DNA of 64,000 nt from Verrucomicrobiaceae bacterium (GTDB lineage: Bacteria > Verrucomicrobiota > Verrucomicrobiia > Verrucomicrobiales > Verrucomicrobiaceae), in contig JAEUHM010000061.1 in NCBI GenBank assembly GCA_016795485.1, positions 1 to 64,000 on the forward strand. Direction: 5' to 3'. Under the pieces are notes generated by a model, which was not told the DNA's origin, searched no databases, and saw nothing but the letters and a program-made list of their open reading frames with translations. This document shows, one piece after another, positions 42,409-51,556 of this stretch (positions within the stretch are counted from its first letter, which is position 1; every line of letters begins with the position of its first letter). The position numbers were made by a program, and so were the translations under genes.

Positions 42409-44952
42409 ATGACATTTATCAAAGGAACCCCCCACCGCTTAGCCTCGATTGTGGCGCTTTTCACTGCATCGGCGGCGCTTGGTTTAAAGGCTGGAGACGC
42501 CCCAGCAGGTCTTTCTGGAATCGCTGAAAGAGAGATTGCTCGCCGCATGGCTCGGATGGAAGACGCCCGTCAAGCAATTGAGAAAGGTGACGAGGCTTTT
42601 GCCAAGGGCGACTACGAGGCAGCACTTGGATACTATCGCGCTGCACTTGAATCGTTGCCAGATGCACCTCTGACAGCCGAGTGGAGAGCGATAGCCCAAG
42701 CCAAGTTGGCTGACGCTAGCGTTGAACTGGCGAAGGACCGTGCAGCAAATGGCCGTTACAAGGAGGCACACGAATTACTCGACGGTGCGCTTGCTGCAGT
42801 GCCTGAGCACAAAGGTGCTACAATACTGCGGAAACGATTGGGCGATCCTGATCGCTATGAACCGGCGCTCACTCCGGATCATGTGGCCAGTGTTGAGACT
42901 GTAAATCGTGCTCTTCAGATGGGCACGAGTGCACGAAATCTTGGAATGCTTGACGAGAGTAATAAGCATTTTGATGAGGCTCTTCGTACTGATGGTTACA
43001 ATATCGCGGCGAGGCGAGGAATGGAGAAGGTAGAGCAGGAAAAGTCGAAGTACTATGCCTCTGCTTATGACCACACTCGTGCGAAAATGCTGAACGAGGT
43101 GAACAAAGCTTGGGAGACCGCTGTTCCGGTCGCTGCTTCAATCGTCAATACGAACACTGGTCCTGTTGTTGCAAATGGCTCCGCTTATTTGTCGCAGAAA
43201 ATGAAGACGATTATCATTCCACAATTGCAGCTCTCAGGAGCAACGATCGAGGAGGCTATTGAGTTCTTGCGAATCAAGAGCCGGGAGCTTGATGACGCAG
43301 AATCCGATCCATCTAAGAAAGGCGTCAACATCATTGTCAAGCCGGGTGATGCTCCAATTGCGGCAAGTATTTCCCTGGATTTGAAAGATGTGCCACTTGA
43401 GGAAGCGCTGAGATACGTAGTCGAGTTGGCTGGGATGAAGGTTAAAGTAGAACCGTTCGCTGTGATGGTGGTGCCCACTACCGAAAATATAACTGAGCAG
43501 TTTACGCGAATCTATCGTGTTCCCCCGGATTTCTTGTCAATTGGTGGTTCATCTGATGGAGGAGGCGGAGCTGCTGCCGCGCCAGCTGATCCATTTGCGG
43601 CTCCTGGTGCAGCTGCTCAGGCCTCAAGTCTTACCGCTCGTAAATCAGCAAAACAAATCCTACAGGACCAGGGCATTCAATGGCCTGAAGGTGCTTCTGC
43701 TGTATTCAGTGCAGCAACTTCTCAGTTGATCGTTAAGAACACCTCACCCAATCTTGACCTTGTCGAGGCATTCGTTGACTCCCTCAAGGATCGTGCACCG
43801 AAGCAGATCTTCATTACGGCTAAGTTTGTCGAGGTCACTCAGAAGAATACTGATGAACTCGGTTTTGATTGGCTGTTAGGAGGATTTAATGTTCCCGGAA
43901 GCGACCGGATGTTTGGCTCGGGTGGCAATGTGGGCAACTCTCAGAACGGCGGACTTCAGAACGCCAGTGGTGGCGTTGTTGACTTTCCGTTTCTGTTCCC
44001 AAGTGGTGGCCCCGTTGGCCAGTTCCCTTTAACCCGTTCAAATCGGACAGGGGACGCAGCCATTACTCCTGATTCGATTGATGGTTTGATTGCAGGCAAC
44101 AAGGGGATTTCTTCTGTTGCGCCTGGAGCGCTTGCTTTCTCGGGTGTGCTTACTGACCCACAGTTCCAAGTAGTCATGAGAGCACTCAGCCAACGTAAAG
44201 GCGTTGATTTGATGAGTGCTCCTAGCGTGACCACCAAGCCTGGAACGCGGGCCACCATCTCTGTGATTCGTGAGTTCTGGTATCCTACAGAGTTTGATCC
44301 ACCTGAGATTCCTCAGCAGTTTGGCTCCCTCGGCACTGTTACCGGTGGGGGATTGGGCGCTGGTCTGGGCACTTCTACATCATCTGGAAGTTTCCCAGTG
44401 ACCCCGACGACACCTACCACCTTCGAAATGAAGCCAATTGGTGTTACCATGGAAGTGGATCCTGTCGTAGGCACTGATAACTACTCCATTGACCTCAACT
44501 TGGCCCCAGAGGTAAATGAGTTCGAGGGCTTCATCAACTACGGAAGCCCTATTCAGACGGGTGGTCTTGATGCCCTTGGTAACCCGATCCAGATCATCCT
44601 TACTGAGAACCGCATTCCGCAGCCTGTGTTTTCTACGCGGAAGGTCCAGACCTCCGTTACTGTATGGGATGGACAAACGGTTGCTCTTGGTGGTTTGATT
44701 CGCGAGGACGTCCAAGATGTTGAAGACAGAGTCCCCATCTTGGGTGACATCCCAATCATTGGACGCTTGTTCCAGTCCAAGGCTGAAGACCATTTCAAGC
44801 GTAATCTCACGATCTTTGTAACTGCTCGACTAATTGATCCTGCTGGACAACCTATTAATCCGAAGCTTGGCCAGCCTGAAAAGGAAAGTTCTGACGTAGC
44901 ACCTGCTGGTGGTGCAGGCGGACCGAGCCTTTTCCCTGCTCCTGGGCAGTAA
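42409..44952 (+). CDS. Amuc_1098-family secretin (PilQ-like outer-membrane channel)
   Basis: 847 residues. The start at 42409 gives a signal peptide (MTFIKGTPHRLASIVALFTA...); an ATG at 42301 overlapping the previous stop would add a non-signal extension. Residues about 30-180 are helical TPR-like repeats (AFAKGDYEAALGYYRAAL). N-domains follow, including FITAKFVEVTQKNTDELGF (about 465-485). The secretin core has LMSAPSVTTKPGTRATI (about 601) and ends with VWDGQTVALGGLI and VPILGDIPIIGRLF (about 774), the hallmark of type II/IV secretins. It should form the outer-membrane pore of the pilus-like machine. It is the last gene of the cluster, followed by a strong terminator. Confidence 0.92.
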   Translation: MTFIKGTPHRLASIVALFTASAALGLKAGDAPAGLSGIAEREIARRMARMEDARQAIEKGDEAFAKGDYEAALGYYRAALESLPDAPLTAEWRAIAQAKLADASVELAKDRAANGRYKEAHELLDGALAAVPEHKGATILRKRLGDPDRYEPALTPDHVASVETVNRALQMGTSARNLGMLDESNKHFDEALRTDGYNIAARRGMEKVEQEKSKYYASAYDHTRAKMLNEVNKAWETAVPVAASIVNTNTGPVVANGSAYLSQKMKTIIIPQLQLSGATIEEAIEFLRIKSRELDDAESDPSKKGVNIIVKPGDAPIAASISLDLKDVPLEEALRYVVELAGMKVKVEPFAVMVVPTTENITEQFTRIYRVPPDFLSIGGSSDGGGGAAAAPADPFAAPGAAAQASSLTARKSAKQILQDQGIQWPEGASAVFSAATSQLIVKNTSPNLDLVEAFVDSLKDRAPKQIFITAKFVEVTQKNTDELGFDWLLGGFNVPGSDRMFGSGGNVGNSQNGGLQNASGGVVDFPFLFPSGGPVGQFPLTRSNRTGDAAITPDSIDGLIAGNKGISSVAPGALAFSGVLTDPQFQVVMRALSQRKGVDLMSAPSVTTKPGTRATISVIREFWYPTEFDPPEIPQQFGSLGTVTGGGLGAGLGTSTSSGSFPVTPTTPTTFEMKPIGVTMEVDPVVGTDNYSIDLNLAPEVNEFEGFINYGSPIQTGGLDALGNPIQIILTENRIPQPVFSTRKVQTSVTVWDGQTVALGGLIREDVQDVEDRVPILGDIPIIGRLFQSKAEDHFKRNLTIFVTARLIDPAGQPINPKLGQPEKESSDVAPAGGAGGPSLFPAPGQ

Positions 44953-44989
44953 GGCTTTTGTAGTTAGGTATCGCCTTGGCGTATTTAAG

Positions 44990-45023
44990 GCGGAGCAAGT
45001 TTATTGGACTTGCTCCGCTTTTG
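44990..45023 (+). terminator. Strong Rho-independent terminator after the pilus cluster
   Basis: GCGGAGCAAGT (44990-45000) pairs perfectly with ACTTGCTCCGC (45008-45018), followed by TTTTGTTT. It separates the pilus cluster from coaE and shows that the coaE start must lie downstream, at 45045, even though its frame is open from 44976. Confidence 0.92.
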
Positions 45024-45044
45024 TTTATCCTTCATCGGACGGCA

Positions 45045-45644
45045 ATGAAACTTTGTGTGATCACGGGTGGGATTGGTACGGGAAAATCAACCGTGGCTAG
45101 GCTCCTGCACACTCTTTTGGGTCCAAACGCAGACTACTATTCTGCAGATGAAGAGGTCGTGCTGGCTTACGGGCGCTCGGATGTTGCGATGAGGGTAAAG
45201 ACTGAGCTTGGTGTGTCTATTGGTCCTGGAGGAATCACAAAGGACCAGAGACGTCAACTGCGGGACTTAATTACGCAGTCCAAAAGCTCAAAAGCTGCCT
45301 TGGAGGCAATTTTACATCCAATCACCTTCGAGGCTCTCCAAAAACGGCTCTCGGCAGCAAGGAGGTCTGATAAGAAGGTTTTGGTTGCAGAAATACCCCT
45401 TTACTACGAGACTGGAAGGGATGTGGCGGCAGACTACGTTGTCGTAGTCGCTGCCAGCCGGGCGTCCCAAATCGCGCGGCTTCAAAAAAGCCGAGGCTTG
45501 GACGAAGGCACGGCCGCAGAGTTGATCAATCTTCAGATACCTATGTCAATAAAGGTTGATCGTGCGGACGTGGTGATTTGGAACGATGGCTCTCTTCTTG
45601 CCACGGAGCGTCAGATTGGCCTTTTAAGCAAACAACTCCTTTAA
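45045..45644 (+). CDS. coaE: Dephospho-CoA kinase
   Basis: 199 residues; it phosphorylates the 3'-hydroxyl of dephospho-CoA, the last step of coenzyme A synthesis. The P-loop GGIGTGKST (8-16) is at the N-terminus, followed by YYSADEEV (substrate Asp region), HPITFE (typical LHP motif) and VAEIPLYYETG. The length is normal for bacterial CoaE. The start at 45045 follows the terminator at 44990-45023, so a longer start is excluded. It lies 17 bp before rho. Confidence 0.92.
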   Translation: MKLCVITGGIGTGKSTVARLLHTLLGPNADYYSADEEVVLAYGRSDVAMRVKTELGVSIGPGGITKDQRRQLRDLITQSKSSKAALEAILHPITFEALQKRLSAARRSDKKVLVAEIPLYYETGRDVAADYVVVVAASRASQIARLQKSRGLDEGTAAELINLQIPMSIKVDRADVVIWNDGSLLATERQIGLLSKQLL

Positions 45645-45661
45645 CAAAACCAATTCAATTC

Positions 45662-47098
45662 ATGAACGAAGCCACTGAGACGCCGGCAACGGCAGCGCCC
45701 CCTGAGACTTCGCCCTTCAGCGATGCTCCCGAGGCCACTGGGAAAGCGTCACGCACTGTCAACTCCGGCCAACCTGTGATCATTGATCCTACTTTGGCGA
45801 TTCCAGCACGAAAGATGGACGACTCACGGGTGTATCCTGATGAGCTTTCGATTTCGGAGATGCAGGATATGTCGCCTGCGGCCCTACAGCAGCTTGCAGA
45901 CAGTGTTGGCTGGCGAATCAATGCGAGCCGCAATAAGCACCAACAGATTTTTGATATCATCTCGTGGACCGGAACCAAAGGAACGAAGTTCAGGGTCGAT
46001 GGCGTCCTCGAAATTGACGTGCAGGGCTTCGGAATGATTCGTTCACCGAAATACAGCTTTAGGCCGCTGCCCGAGGATGTGTTTGTGCCCGCCTTTTTGA
46101 TCCGCAAGTTTGGTTTCCTAGCCGGCCAACGGCTGATGGGTTATGCCAAGATTCCGAAGGAACGGGAGAAGTACGCCGTTCTTGATCGGGTCAATGAAGT
46201 CGAAGGTATTCCTATGGAAGACTGGCAGATTCCAACACCGTTTGACAAACTCACCGCAACTTTTCCTTCTGAGCGCATTATCTTGGAAGCAAAAAAAGAG
46301 GCGACGATTAGTTCGAGAGTAGTGGATGTCGTTGCCCCACTCGGGAAAGGCCAGCGTGGATTGATCGTGGCTTCACCGCGTTCTGGCAAGACCATGCTTC
46401 TCAAGGATATTGCTAGGTCCATCACCTCTAATCATCCTGAAATAGCGCTCATTGTTTTGTTGCTTGATGAGCGACCTGAGGAAGTCACCGACTTTGAAGA
46501 AACGGTGACGGGTTGCGAGATTTACAGTTCGACATTCGACGAGTCACCCAAAAGACACACCCAGGTTGCGGAATTGGTCATTGAGCGTGCAAAGCGTCTA
46601 GTAGAGATGAAGAAGGACGTTGTGATTCTGTTGGACAGCATCACTCGGTTGTCCCGCGGCTACAATGCAATGGCTGGTGGAAAAGGACGCACCATGTCTG
46701 GCGGTATGGACGCGAAAGCCATGAGCCGGCCAAAGAAGTTCTTCGGTGCCGCACGGAACGTGGAAGAGGGTGGCAGCCTCACGGTCATCGCGACCGCTCT
46801 TGTGGAGACGGAAAGCCGCATGGACGACCTGATATTTGAAGAGTTCAAGGGAACTGGAAATATGGAGATTCACCTCGACCGGGAAATGGCCGAACGGCGC
46901 ATCTATCCTGCGATTCACGTCACAAAGTCTGGAACTCGGCGGGATGATCTTCTCTATCATCCAGATGAGTACCGTCGGATTGGCGTGATACGGCGTCAAC
47001 TCGCCAGCGTCCCAGCCATTGAAGCTTTGGAGACCCTGGTTAGGAACATGCACAAGGTGAAGACAAATGCAGAGCTTCTCATGCTCGGGTTGAGATGA
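45662..47098 (+). CDS. rho: Transcription termination factor Rho
   Basis: A hexameric RNA-dependent ATPase of 478 residues that ends transcripts lacking intrinsic terminators. The N-terminal helical domain ([20 protein letters not shown]) is followed by the OB-fold RNA-binding part ([15 protein letters not shown]). The Walker A is SPRSGKT (about 237-243) and the Walker [12 protein letters not shown] (about 320). The Q-loop/secondary RNA-binding site reads [11 protein letters not shown], and [19 protein letters not shown] is typical. The first 60 residues are an acidic, Ala/Thr-rich extension. The ATG at 45662 was chosen over longer alternatives. The stop overlaps the RNase D start (ATGA). Confidence 0.96.
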   Translation: MNEATETPATAAPPETSPFSDAPEATGKASRTVNSGQPVIIDPTLAIPARKMDDSRVYPDELSISEMQDMSPAALQQLADSVGWRINASRNKHQQIFDIISWTGTKGTKFRVDGVLEIDVQGFGMIRSPKYSFRPLPEDVFVPAFLIRKFGFLAGQRLMGYAKIPKEREKYAVLDRVNEVEGIPMEDWQIPTPFDKLTATFPSERIILEAKKEATISSRVVDVVAPLGKGQRGLIVASPRSGKTMLLKDIARSITSNHPEIALIVLLLDERPEEVTDFEETVTGCEIYSSTFDESPKRHTQVAELVIERAKRLVEMKKDVVILLDSITRLSRGYNAMAGGKGRTMSGGMDAKAMSRPKKFFGAARNVEEGGSLTVIATALVETESRMDDLIFEEFKGTGNMEIHLDREMAERRIYPAIHVTKSGTRRDDLLYHPDEYRRIGVIRRQLASVPAIEALETLVRNMHKVKTNAELLMLGLR

Positions 47099-48252
47099 TT
47101 TGGGCAGATGAAAACCTCGTAGGCGATCACGGAGCTCGCTACGTTGACAGTTATCAGGCTCTGCAGGAGATCGTGGCCGACATGCGGGCGGAGATCGCCA
47201 CAGGGCACCGTCGTTGTTGTCTCGATACGGAAGCAGACAGCTTACATCACTATTCAGAGAAGCTTTGCCTCATACAGTTGGCATACTCGGATCGTTTTGC
47301 GCTCATTGATCCATTGGCAATCCCAGACATGAGTCCTCTTCTGGCTGTGCTTGATGAACTTGAAGTGTGGTTTCATGGAGCTGACTATGACCTCACGTTG
47401 TTCCGCAAAACTTACAACTGGGTCCCTGCTTGCATTCGTGATACTCAGATTGCAGCACGCCTCACTGGTAGTAGGCAGTTTGGACTAGCTGCATTAGTTG
47501 AGCAGCACTTTGGCAAAACTTTGTCCAAAGCATCGCAGAAGGCGGATTGGAGCCGCAGACCGCTTCCTCCCGTGATGCTTAGCTATGCCGTAGATGACGT
47601 CCGATATCTTCTGCCACTTGCTGACAAGCTCATTGGTCAACTCGAAATTCTCAATCGGTTACCGTGGTTCCAACAAAGTTGTGATGCGCTTAGAAAGAGC
47701 GTTACCGAGCGCACTGCTGTCATTCGTGAAGAGCCATGGCGTGTCCAGGGTTCCGGTCGACTGCATCCGCGTGGACTAGCAGCCCTCAAGGCGCTGTGGG
47801 AATGGCGTGATACGGTGGCAATGGGCCGAGATATTCCCTGCTTCAGGGTTATGTCCAACAAGCAATTGGTCGAAGTAGCTCTGGCGCTTGAAGCAGGACG
47901 GGAATTGCCTCCGCCTAACGGCTGGCGCCCTCGTTGGAAGCAAGAGTATCGTCAAGTTGTCGAGGGTGTGCTCGCCTCTCCAGAATCAAGCTGGCCGAAG
48001 CGGCAGCGCAATCACGGGGGAAGGCTCACCGAAAAAGCGCGCCTGTTGCTTGATAAGCTTTGCGGCGAGCGCGAAAAGTCTGCCGCTGAGTTAGAACTTG
48101 AACCCTCTCTTCTTGGGTCCAAGTCTGTCCTTGAGCAGATCGTCAGCCAACCCGAGGCCATCAGTGAATTGATGGCATGGCAATATGACGTGCTACGTGG
48201 ACCCATTGACGCTGCCCGCGATGAATTGGGATTCAACAACTCAATCATATAA
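47095..48252 (+). CDS. rnd: Ribonuclease D-like 3'-5' exonuclease with HRDC domain
   Basis: 385 residues. A DEDDy nuclease domain occupies about residues 15-210: the first acidic pair in CLDTEADS (Asp44, Glu46), the second in WFHGADYDLTLF, and the third, with Tyr, in YAVDDVRYLLPL. ADWSRRPL is the conserved substrate loop. An HRDC domain (about 225-300) follows, with LWEWRDTVAMGRDIPCFRVMSN. RNase D trims tRNA and other small RNA 3' ends. It is translationally coupled to rho. Its 3' end overlaps the convergent pseudouridine synthase gene by 12 bp. Confidence 0.9.
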   Translation: MIWADENLVGDHGARYVDSYQALQEIVADMRAEIATGHRRCCLDTEADSLHHYSEKLCLIQLAYSDRFALIDPLAIPDMSPLLAVLDELEVWFHGADYDLTLFRKTYNWVPACIRDTQIAARLTGSRQFGLAALVEQHFGKTLSKASQKADWSRRPLPPVMLSYAVDDVRYLLPLADKLIGQLEILNRLPWFQQSCDALRKSVTERTAVIREEPWRVQGSGRLHPRGLAALKALWEWRDTVAMGRDIPCFRVMSNKQLVEVALALEAGRELPPPNGWRPRWKQEYRQVVEGVLASPESSWPKRQRNHGGRLTEKARLLLDKLCGEREKSAAELELEPSLLGSKSVLEQIVSQPEAISELMAWQYDVLRGPIDAARDELGFNNSII

Positions 48253-49155
48253 GTTCTGCGTCCAGGGCATGAACTCGTCGGGAATCGGTGCCTCGAATGA
48301 CATCGCCTTTTGGCTAATTGGGTGATCAAACGCTAGCTTCCATGCGTGGAGCATAAGCCGATGGCATTTGATCAATTGACGGGATGGATGACCGTATAAC
48401 CCGTCTCCCAAAATGGGTCGCTGCAGCACATCTCTCATGTGCACACGAATCTGGTGGGTTCTTCCGGTGAACAAGTGGCACAGAACCAACGCACATCCAT
48501 TGTGTTCCCCAACAACCTTCCACTCCGTGATGGCGTTTTTGCCTGAGCCGTCAAACAACACAGCCATGCGCTTTCTGTCTACTGGGTGGCGGCCAATCAT
48601 GTTTTCGATTCGCCCAGCCCTGTCATTAGGCATACCGTTGACTGCTGCTAAGTAGATCTTTTTGATTCTGCGACCCGCAAAGGCATCAGTGAGACAGACG
48701 TGTGCTCGATCGTGTTTAGCTACAACCATGCAACCGGAGGTTTCTTTGTCCAAACGGTGGACAATACCAGGCCGAAGTTCTCCGCCAATGCCGCTCAAAT
48801 CGTCACAGTGATGAAGGAGCGCATTCACTAAGGTGCCATCCGGGTTACCTGCTGCCGGATGGACGACAATCCCAGAGTCTTTATTTAGCACAACGATGTC
48901 TGAGTCCTCGTACAGGATATTCAACGGAATATCTTGAGCTTCTACGGCAGTCTGTTGGGGTTCTGGGACGCTCAGAGAGATCGTGTCCCCGGCCTTCAGT
49001 TCAGCACTAGGTTTGGTGGGCCGCGTGTTGAGCAGGGCATGCCCTGATTTAATCAAGTCCTGAAGTCTTGCGCGGGAAAGTTCCGCTACATGCTTCTGGA
49101 GGAACCGATCCAAGCGATCCCCAGCTCCATCGTTTGCTGTTACGTCAAACTGCAT
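48241..49155 (-). CDS. RluA-family pseudouridine synthase (RluD-like)
   Basis: 304 residues. An S4 RNA-binding domain at residues about 12-65 (DRLDRFLQKHVAELSRARLQ, SGHALLN) precedes the synthase domain. The catalytic Asp136 is in HRLDKETSG, with NKDSGIVVHP and FTGRTHQIRVH completing the family signature. It converts uridines in rRNA (RluD-like layout) to pseudouridine. Convergent with and overlapping the RNase D gene by 12 bp, so there is no room for a separate terminator. Confidence 0.93.
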   Translation of the reverse strand: MQFDVTANDGAGDRLDRFLQKHVAELSRARLQDLIKSGHALLNTRPTKPSAELKAGDTISLSVPEPQQTAVEAQDIPLNILYEDSDIVVLNKDSGIVVHPAAGNPDGTLVNALLHHCDDLSGIGGELRPGIVHRLDKETSGCMVVAKHDRAHVCLTDAFAGRRIKKIYLAAVNGMPNDRAGRIENMIGRHPVDRKRMAVLFDGSGKNAITEWKVVGEHNGCALVLCHLFTGRTHQIRVHMRDVLQRPILGDGLYGHPSRQLIKCHRLMLHAWKLAFDHPISQKAMSFEAPIPDEFMPWTQNLYD

Positions 49156-49217
49156 TCCGCAAACATAGATGGCTCTCCACAGACTCTAAAGTTACTCTAT
49201 TTGTCATCGAACGAGAC

Positions 49218-50168
49218 TCAAGGCACGGGTTCACCAGACCCCGCATAGTACCAGCCCTCGACCCTCCCATTTTTGACGATGCAGAGAATGTCGACAGGTT
49301 GAGGTCCAAAAATGCTGTTCACCTCGGCATTGACCTTGATTGCCCATGCAGGCTTGCCCTCATGATTTGTTGGCTCAGGGTCGGACCACCTTGAAATCTT
49401 GTTTGCTTTCAGTTCCGTTAGGTCTGCGGCCTGCAAGTGCGCAATCAGCAGCGGATATGACCCATCGGGAGCCGAAACTGGCTTACCGTCAGGACTCACC
49501 TGACCGCCGCTAGGGGCTGGCAATTGTGTTTCAGATGCATTGGACGAGGCAAGTTTCTTTGCGTGCAGCTTACGCAGTGCATCAGTTCTGCGTTGCTTCC
49601 AGATCTCGTAACCATCAATGATGCTGTTTTTGAAGTCAGTATCTTCCAATGCAACGACTGCCCGTGCGGGTGACGTGGGTGTTGGAGCGAGGAGCAATTG
49701 TGGGCTTTGGAAGCCTACAGCAACCGCTTGAGCACCTGCTGCTAGCGTGGAACCGCCCACACTCATCTTAAAGAGAGTGTCTTTGAGAAGCTTCACCGGT
49801 CTGGGGAAAGCACTTGGAGGGATCTTGGTCCAGTTGAGAGTGAGATCCTCGATGGATTCGTGCTTTGGAGGGACAAAGCCATTGGGTTCAGCCTTCACCT
49901 CTTCCACTTTAGTTGTCATCGTGGGAGCAGCAGTTGGGCTTGGTGTCGGAGTTGGGACGGTAGGAGTCGCCTTAGGAGCCGGCGTTTCTGGTGGTAGTGT
50001 TGCTACATCAGGCTGAGGCACACTTTTTACCGTTTCTGTGGTGATGGGAGTTGGTGCGCCTTTGTTAAGGTTTTTGAAGATGATCTTTTCGCCCACCGGA
50101 GCGCCAAAGTAGTCGTAGGCGGCAAAAGCAGCACCAAAGATGAGCACGGTTACGAAGAGTGATTTCAC
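49218..50168 (-). CDS. Membrane-anchored hypothetical protein with proline/threonine-rich linker
   Basis: 316 residues. The N-terminus is a short uncleaved-looking helix (SLFVTVLIFGAAFAAYDYFG). A Pro/Thr-rich linker follows (about 45-90), then a periplasmic region: SIEDLTLNWTKIPPSAFPRPVKL, a helical stretch with WKQRRTDALRKLHAKKL, and a C-terminal fold with KPAWAIKVNAEVNSIFGPQP. No family was recognised. It is divergent from the DapA-family gene at 50308. Function unknown. Confidence 0.6.
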   Translation of the reverse strand: MKSLFVTVLIFGAAFAAYDYFGAPVGEKIIFKNLNKGAPTPITTETVKSVPQPDVATLPPETPAPKATPTVPTPTPSPTAAPTMTTKVEEVKAEPNGFVPPKHESIEDLTLNWTKIPPSAFPRPVKLLKDTLFKMSVGGSTLAAGAQAVAVGFQSPQLLLAPTPTSPARAVVALEDTDFKNSIIDGYEIWKQRRTDALRKLHAKKLASSNASETQLPAPSGGQVSPDGKPVSAPDGSYPLLIAHLQAADLTELKANKISRWSDPEPTNHEGKPAWAIKVNAEVNSIFGPQPVDILCIVKNGRVEGWYYAGSGEPVP

Positions 50169-50307
50169 AGTTTAAAGCAGGGGGTTGGGATTGGTCAGGA
50201 CCTTACTGGGTAGCAAGTTTAGGACGAATGGGCGGCACTTTTCTTCGATTTTTGGCGATTTTCACTTCCAATCCCATGGAGTCTTTGTACCTCGCCGTCT
50301 CGCACCG

Positions 50308-51243
50308 ATGCAAACCACACCCGTTACCGTTCAGGACCTCCAATCTTCCGTCGTCAGCGTGCCTCCGTTGGCACGTAAAGACGATCTCACGCTCAATGAC
50401 GAGGCAAATCTGGCTTTGATTCGACACCTAGAAGCTGGTGGAGTCCGCATCTTTCTCTATGGCGGGAATGCCAACTTGTACAATATCGCAGTCAGCGAGT
50501 ATGCGAGCTTGCTTGAGTTTCTGAGCAGCGCGGTGGCACCCACGAGCATTGTTGTTCCATCAGTGGGTCCATTTTACGGTAACATTATCGATCAGGCGGC
50601 GATTCTCCGACAGTTCAGATTTCCAACGGCGATGATTCTCCCAACGCTGTTCCCAGCTAAACCTGCTGGCATTCAGACTGCGGTAAGGCACTTCGTGGAG
50701 AAAGCGGGAATCCCAGCTGTCCTGTATTTAAAGGACGAAGGTTATATGCCTCCTGAAGCGGCGGCTGAACTAGTGAACGATGGGCTGATTTCTTGGATCA
50801 AATACGCCATTGTCAGAAATGACCCGGCACAAGATTCATACTTATCCCGGTTGGTTGATCTCGTAGATCGGAAGTTGATTGTCAGTGGAATCGGCGAGCA
50901 GCCGGCGATCATTCATCTGCGCGACTTCGGCATCACCGGGTATACTTCTGGATGTGTCTGTATCGCACCCAGTCTGTCAATGCAGATGCTAAAGCTCGTG
51001 CAAAGTGGTGAGTATGTTGCTGCAGAAGCGATTCGCGAGACTTACCGATCATTGGAAGACATGCGAAACTCGTTTGGGCCTATTCCTGTTCTGCATCATG
51101 CTGTAAGTCTAAGCGGTATTGCAGACATGGGGCCGTTTCTTCCGCTTCTGGCGCCTTTGAGCGATGAGATTCAAACTGCAATAGGCCCGGTTGCAAAAGC
51201 CCTGCTGGCTGCTGGTGGCGGCTCCAGCCATCATGTAAGTTAA
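50308..51243 (+). CDS. DapA-family (dihydrodipicolinate synthase/aldolase) protein
   Basis: A TIM-barrel protein of 311 residues. The start at 50308 (MQTTPVTVQDL) fits the family; a frame open from 50185 adds basic non-conserved sequence. The Schiff-base lysine is probably in ISWIKYAIVRND (about 174), preceded by the tyrosine strand AVLYLKDEGY. The family's usual substrate loop reads GGNANLYN instead of a GTTGE-type motif, so true dihydrodipicolinate synthase activity is doubtful. A 2-keto-acid aldolase or lyase is as likely. The gene ends where a predicted riboswitch leader begins. Confidence 0.8.
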   Translation: MQTTPVTVQDLQSSVVSVPPLARKDDLTLNDEANLALIRHLEAGGVRIFLYGGNANLYNIAVSEYASLLEFLSSAVAPTSIVVPSVGPFYGNIIDQAAILRQFRFPTAMILPTLFPAKPAGIQTAVRHFVEKAGIPAVLYLKDEGYMPPEAAAELVNDGLISWIKYAIVRNDPAQDSYLSRLVDLVDRKLIVSGIGEQPAIIHLRDFGITGYTSGCVCIAPSLSMQMLKLVQSGEYVAAEAIRETYRSLEDMRNSFGPIPVLHHAVSLSGIADMGPFLPLLAPLSDEIQTAIGPVAKALLAAGGGSSHHVS

Positions 51244-51330
51244 CGGCTTGACTCAGATAGCTTTGTGAAGTTGTTGAGGCAATGACCCCATAGGGGAGTT
51301 TGCTCTTTAGTTTCAATCGAATCCAAATAC

Positions 51331-51533
51331 CGACCACCAGCACAGGGGAAGGCCGTGAAATCCGGCCACAGTAGCGCTGCGGTAACAGGTGACGACTCTC
51401 TAGCTCCGGTGTCTCGATTGCCGGTAAGTGAATAGTCAATCCGTGCTAGTCATGGGTGAAGACGTGAGAGAAGGCGAGGTGTGGCACTGTCCCACCCACA
51501 AACCTGGAGTCCGAACATCCACCTGATGGTCGT
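51331..51533 (+). ncRNA. Predicted cobalamin (B12) riboswitch
   Basis: The leader of the gene at 51557 carries the cobalamin-riboswitch core in order: AGGGGAA, then the P3 hairpin GGCCG-TGAAAT-CCGGCC, then GCGCTGCGGTAACAGGTGACGA, resembling the E. coli btuB leader. Further on are GGCACTG (51483-51489) and the 3' box GGAGTCCGAAC (51506-51516). A closing stem pairs CGACCACCAG (51331-51340) with CTGATGGTCG (51523-51532), nine of ten positions. The last part of the B12 box is divergent (TCCACC for CCTGCC) and the usual GGGAAGG is not in its normal place, so it may be a variant class. The structure ends 24 bp before the start codon. The rest of 51244-51330 shows no clear promoter. Confidence 0.8.
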
Positions 51534-51556
51534 TTCGCAATCATTCATCGCATCAA

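Noticed and set aside
44976-45044. Longer start for dephospho-CoA kinase
   Set aside because: The extension is encoded across a perfect terminator hairpin and precedes the P-loop by an unusual distance.
51248-51276. Promoter TTGACT with 17-bp spacing ahead of the riboswitch
   Set aside because: The hexamer at the -10 position (TTGTTG) does not resemble TATAAT.
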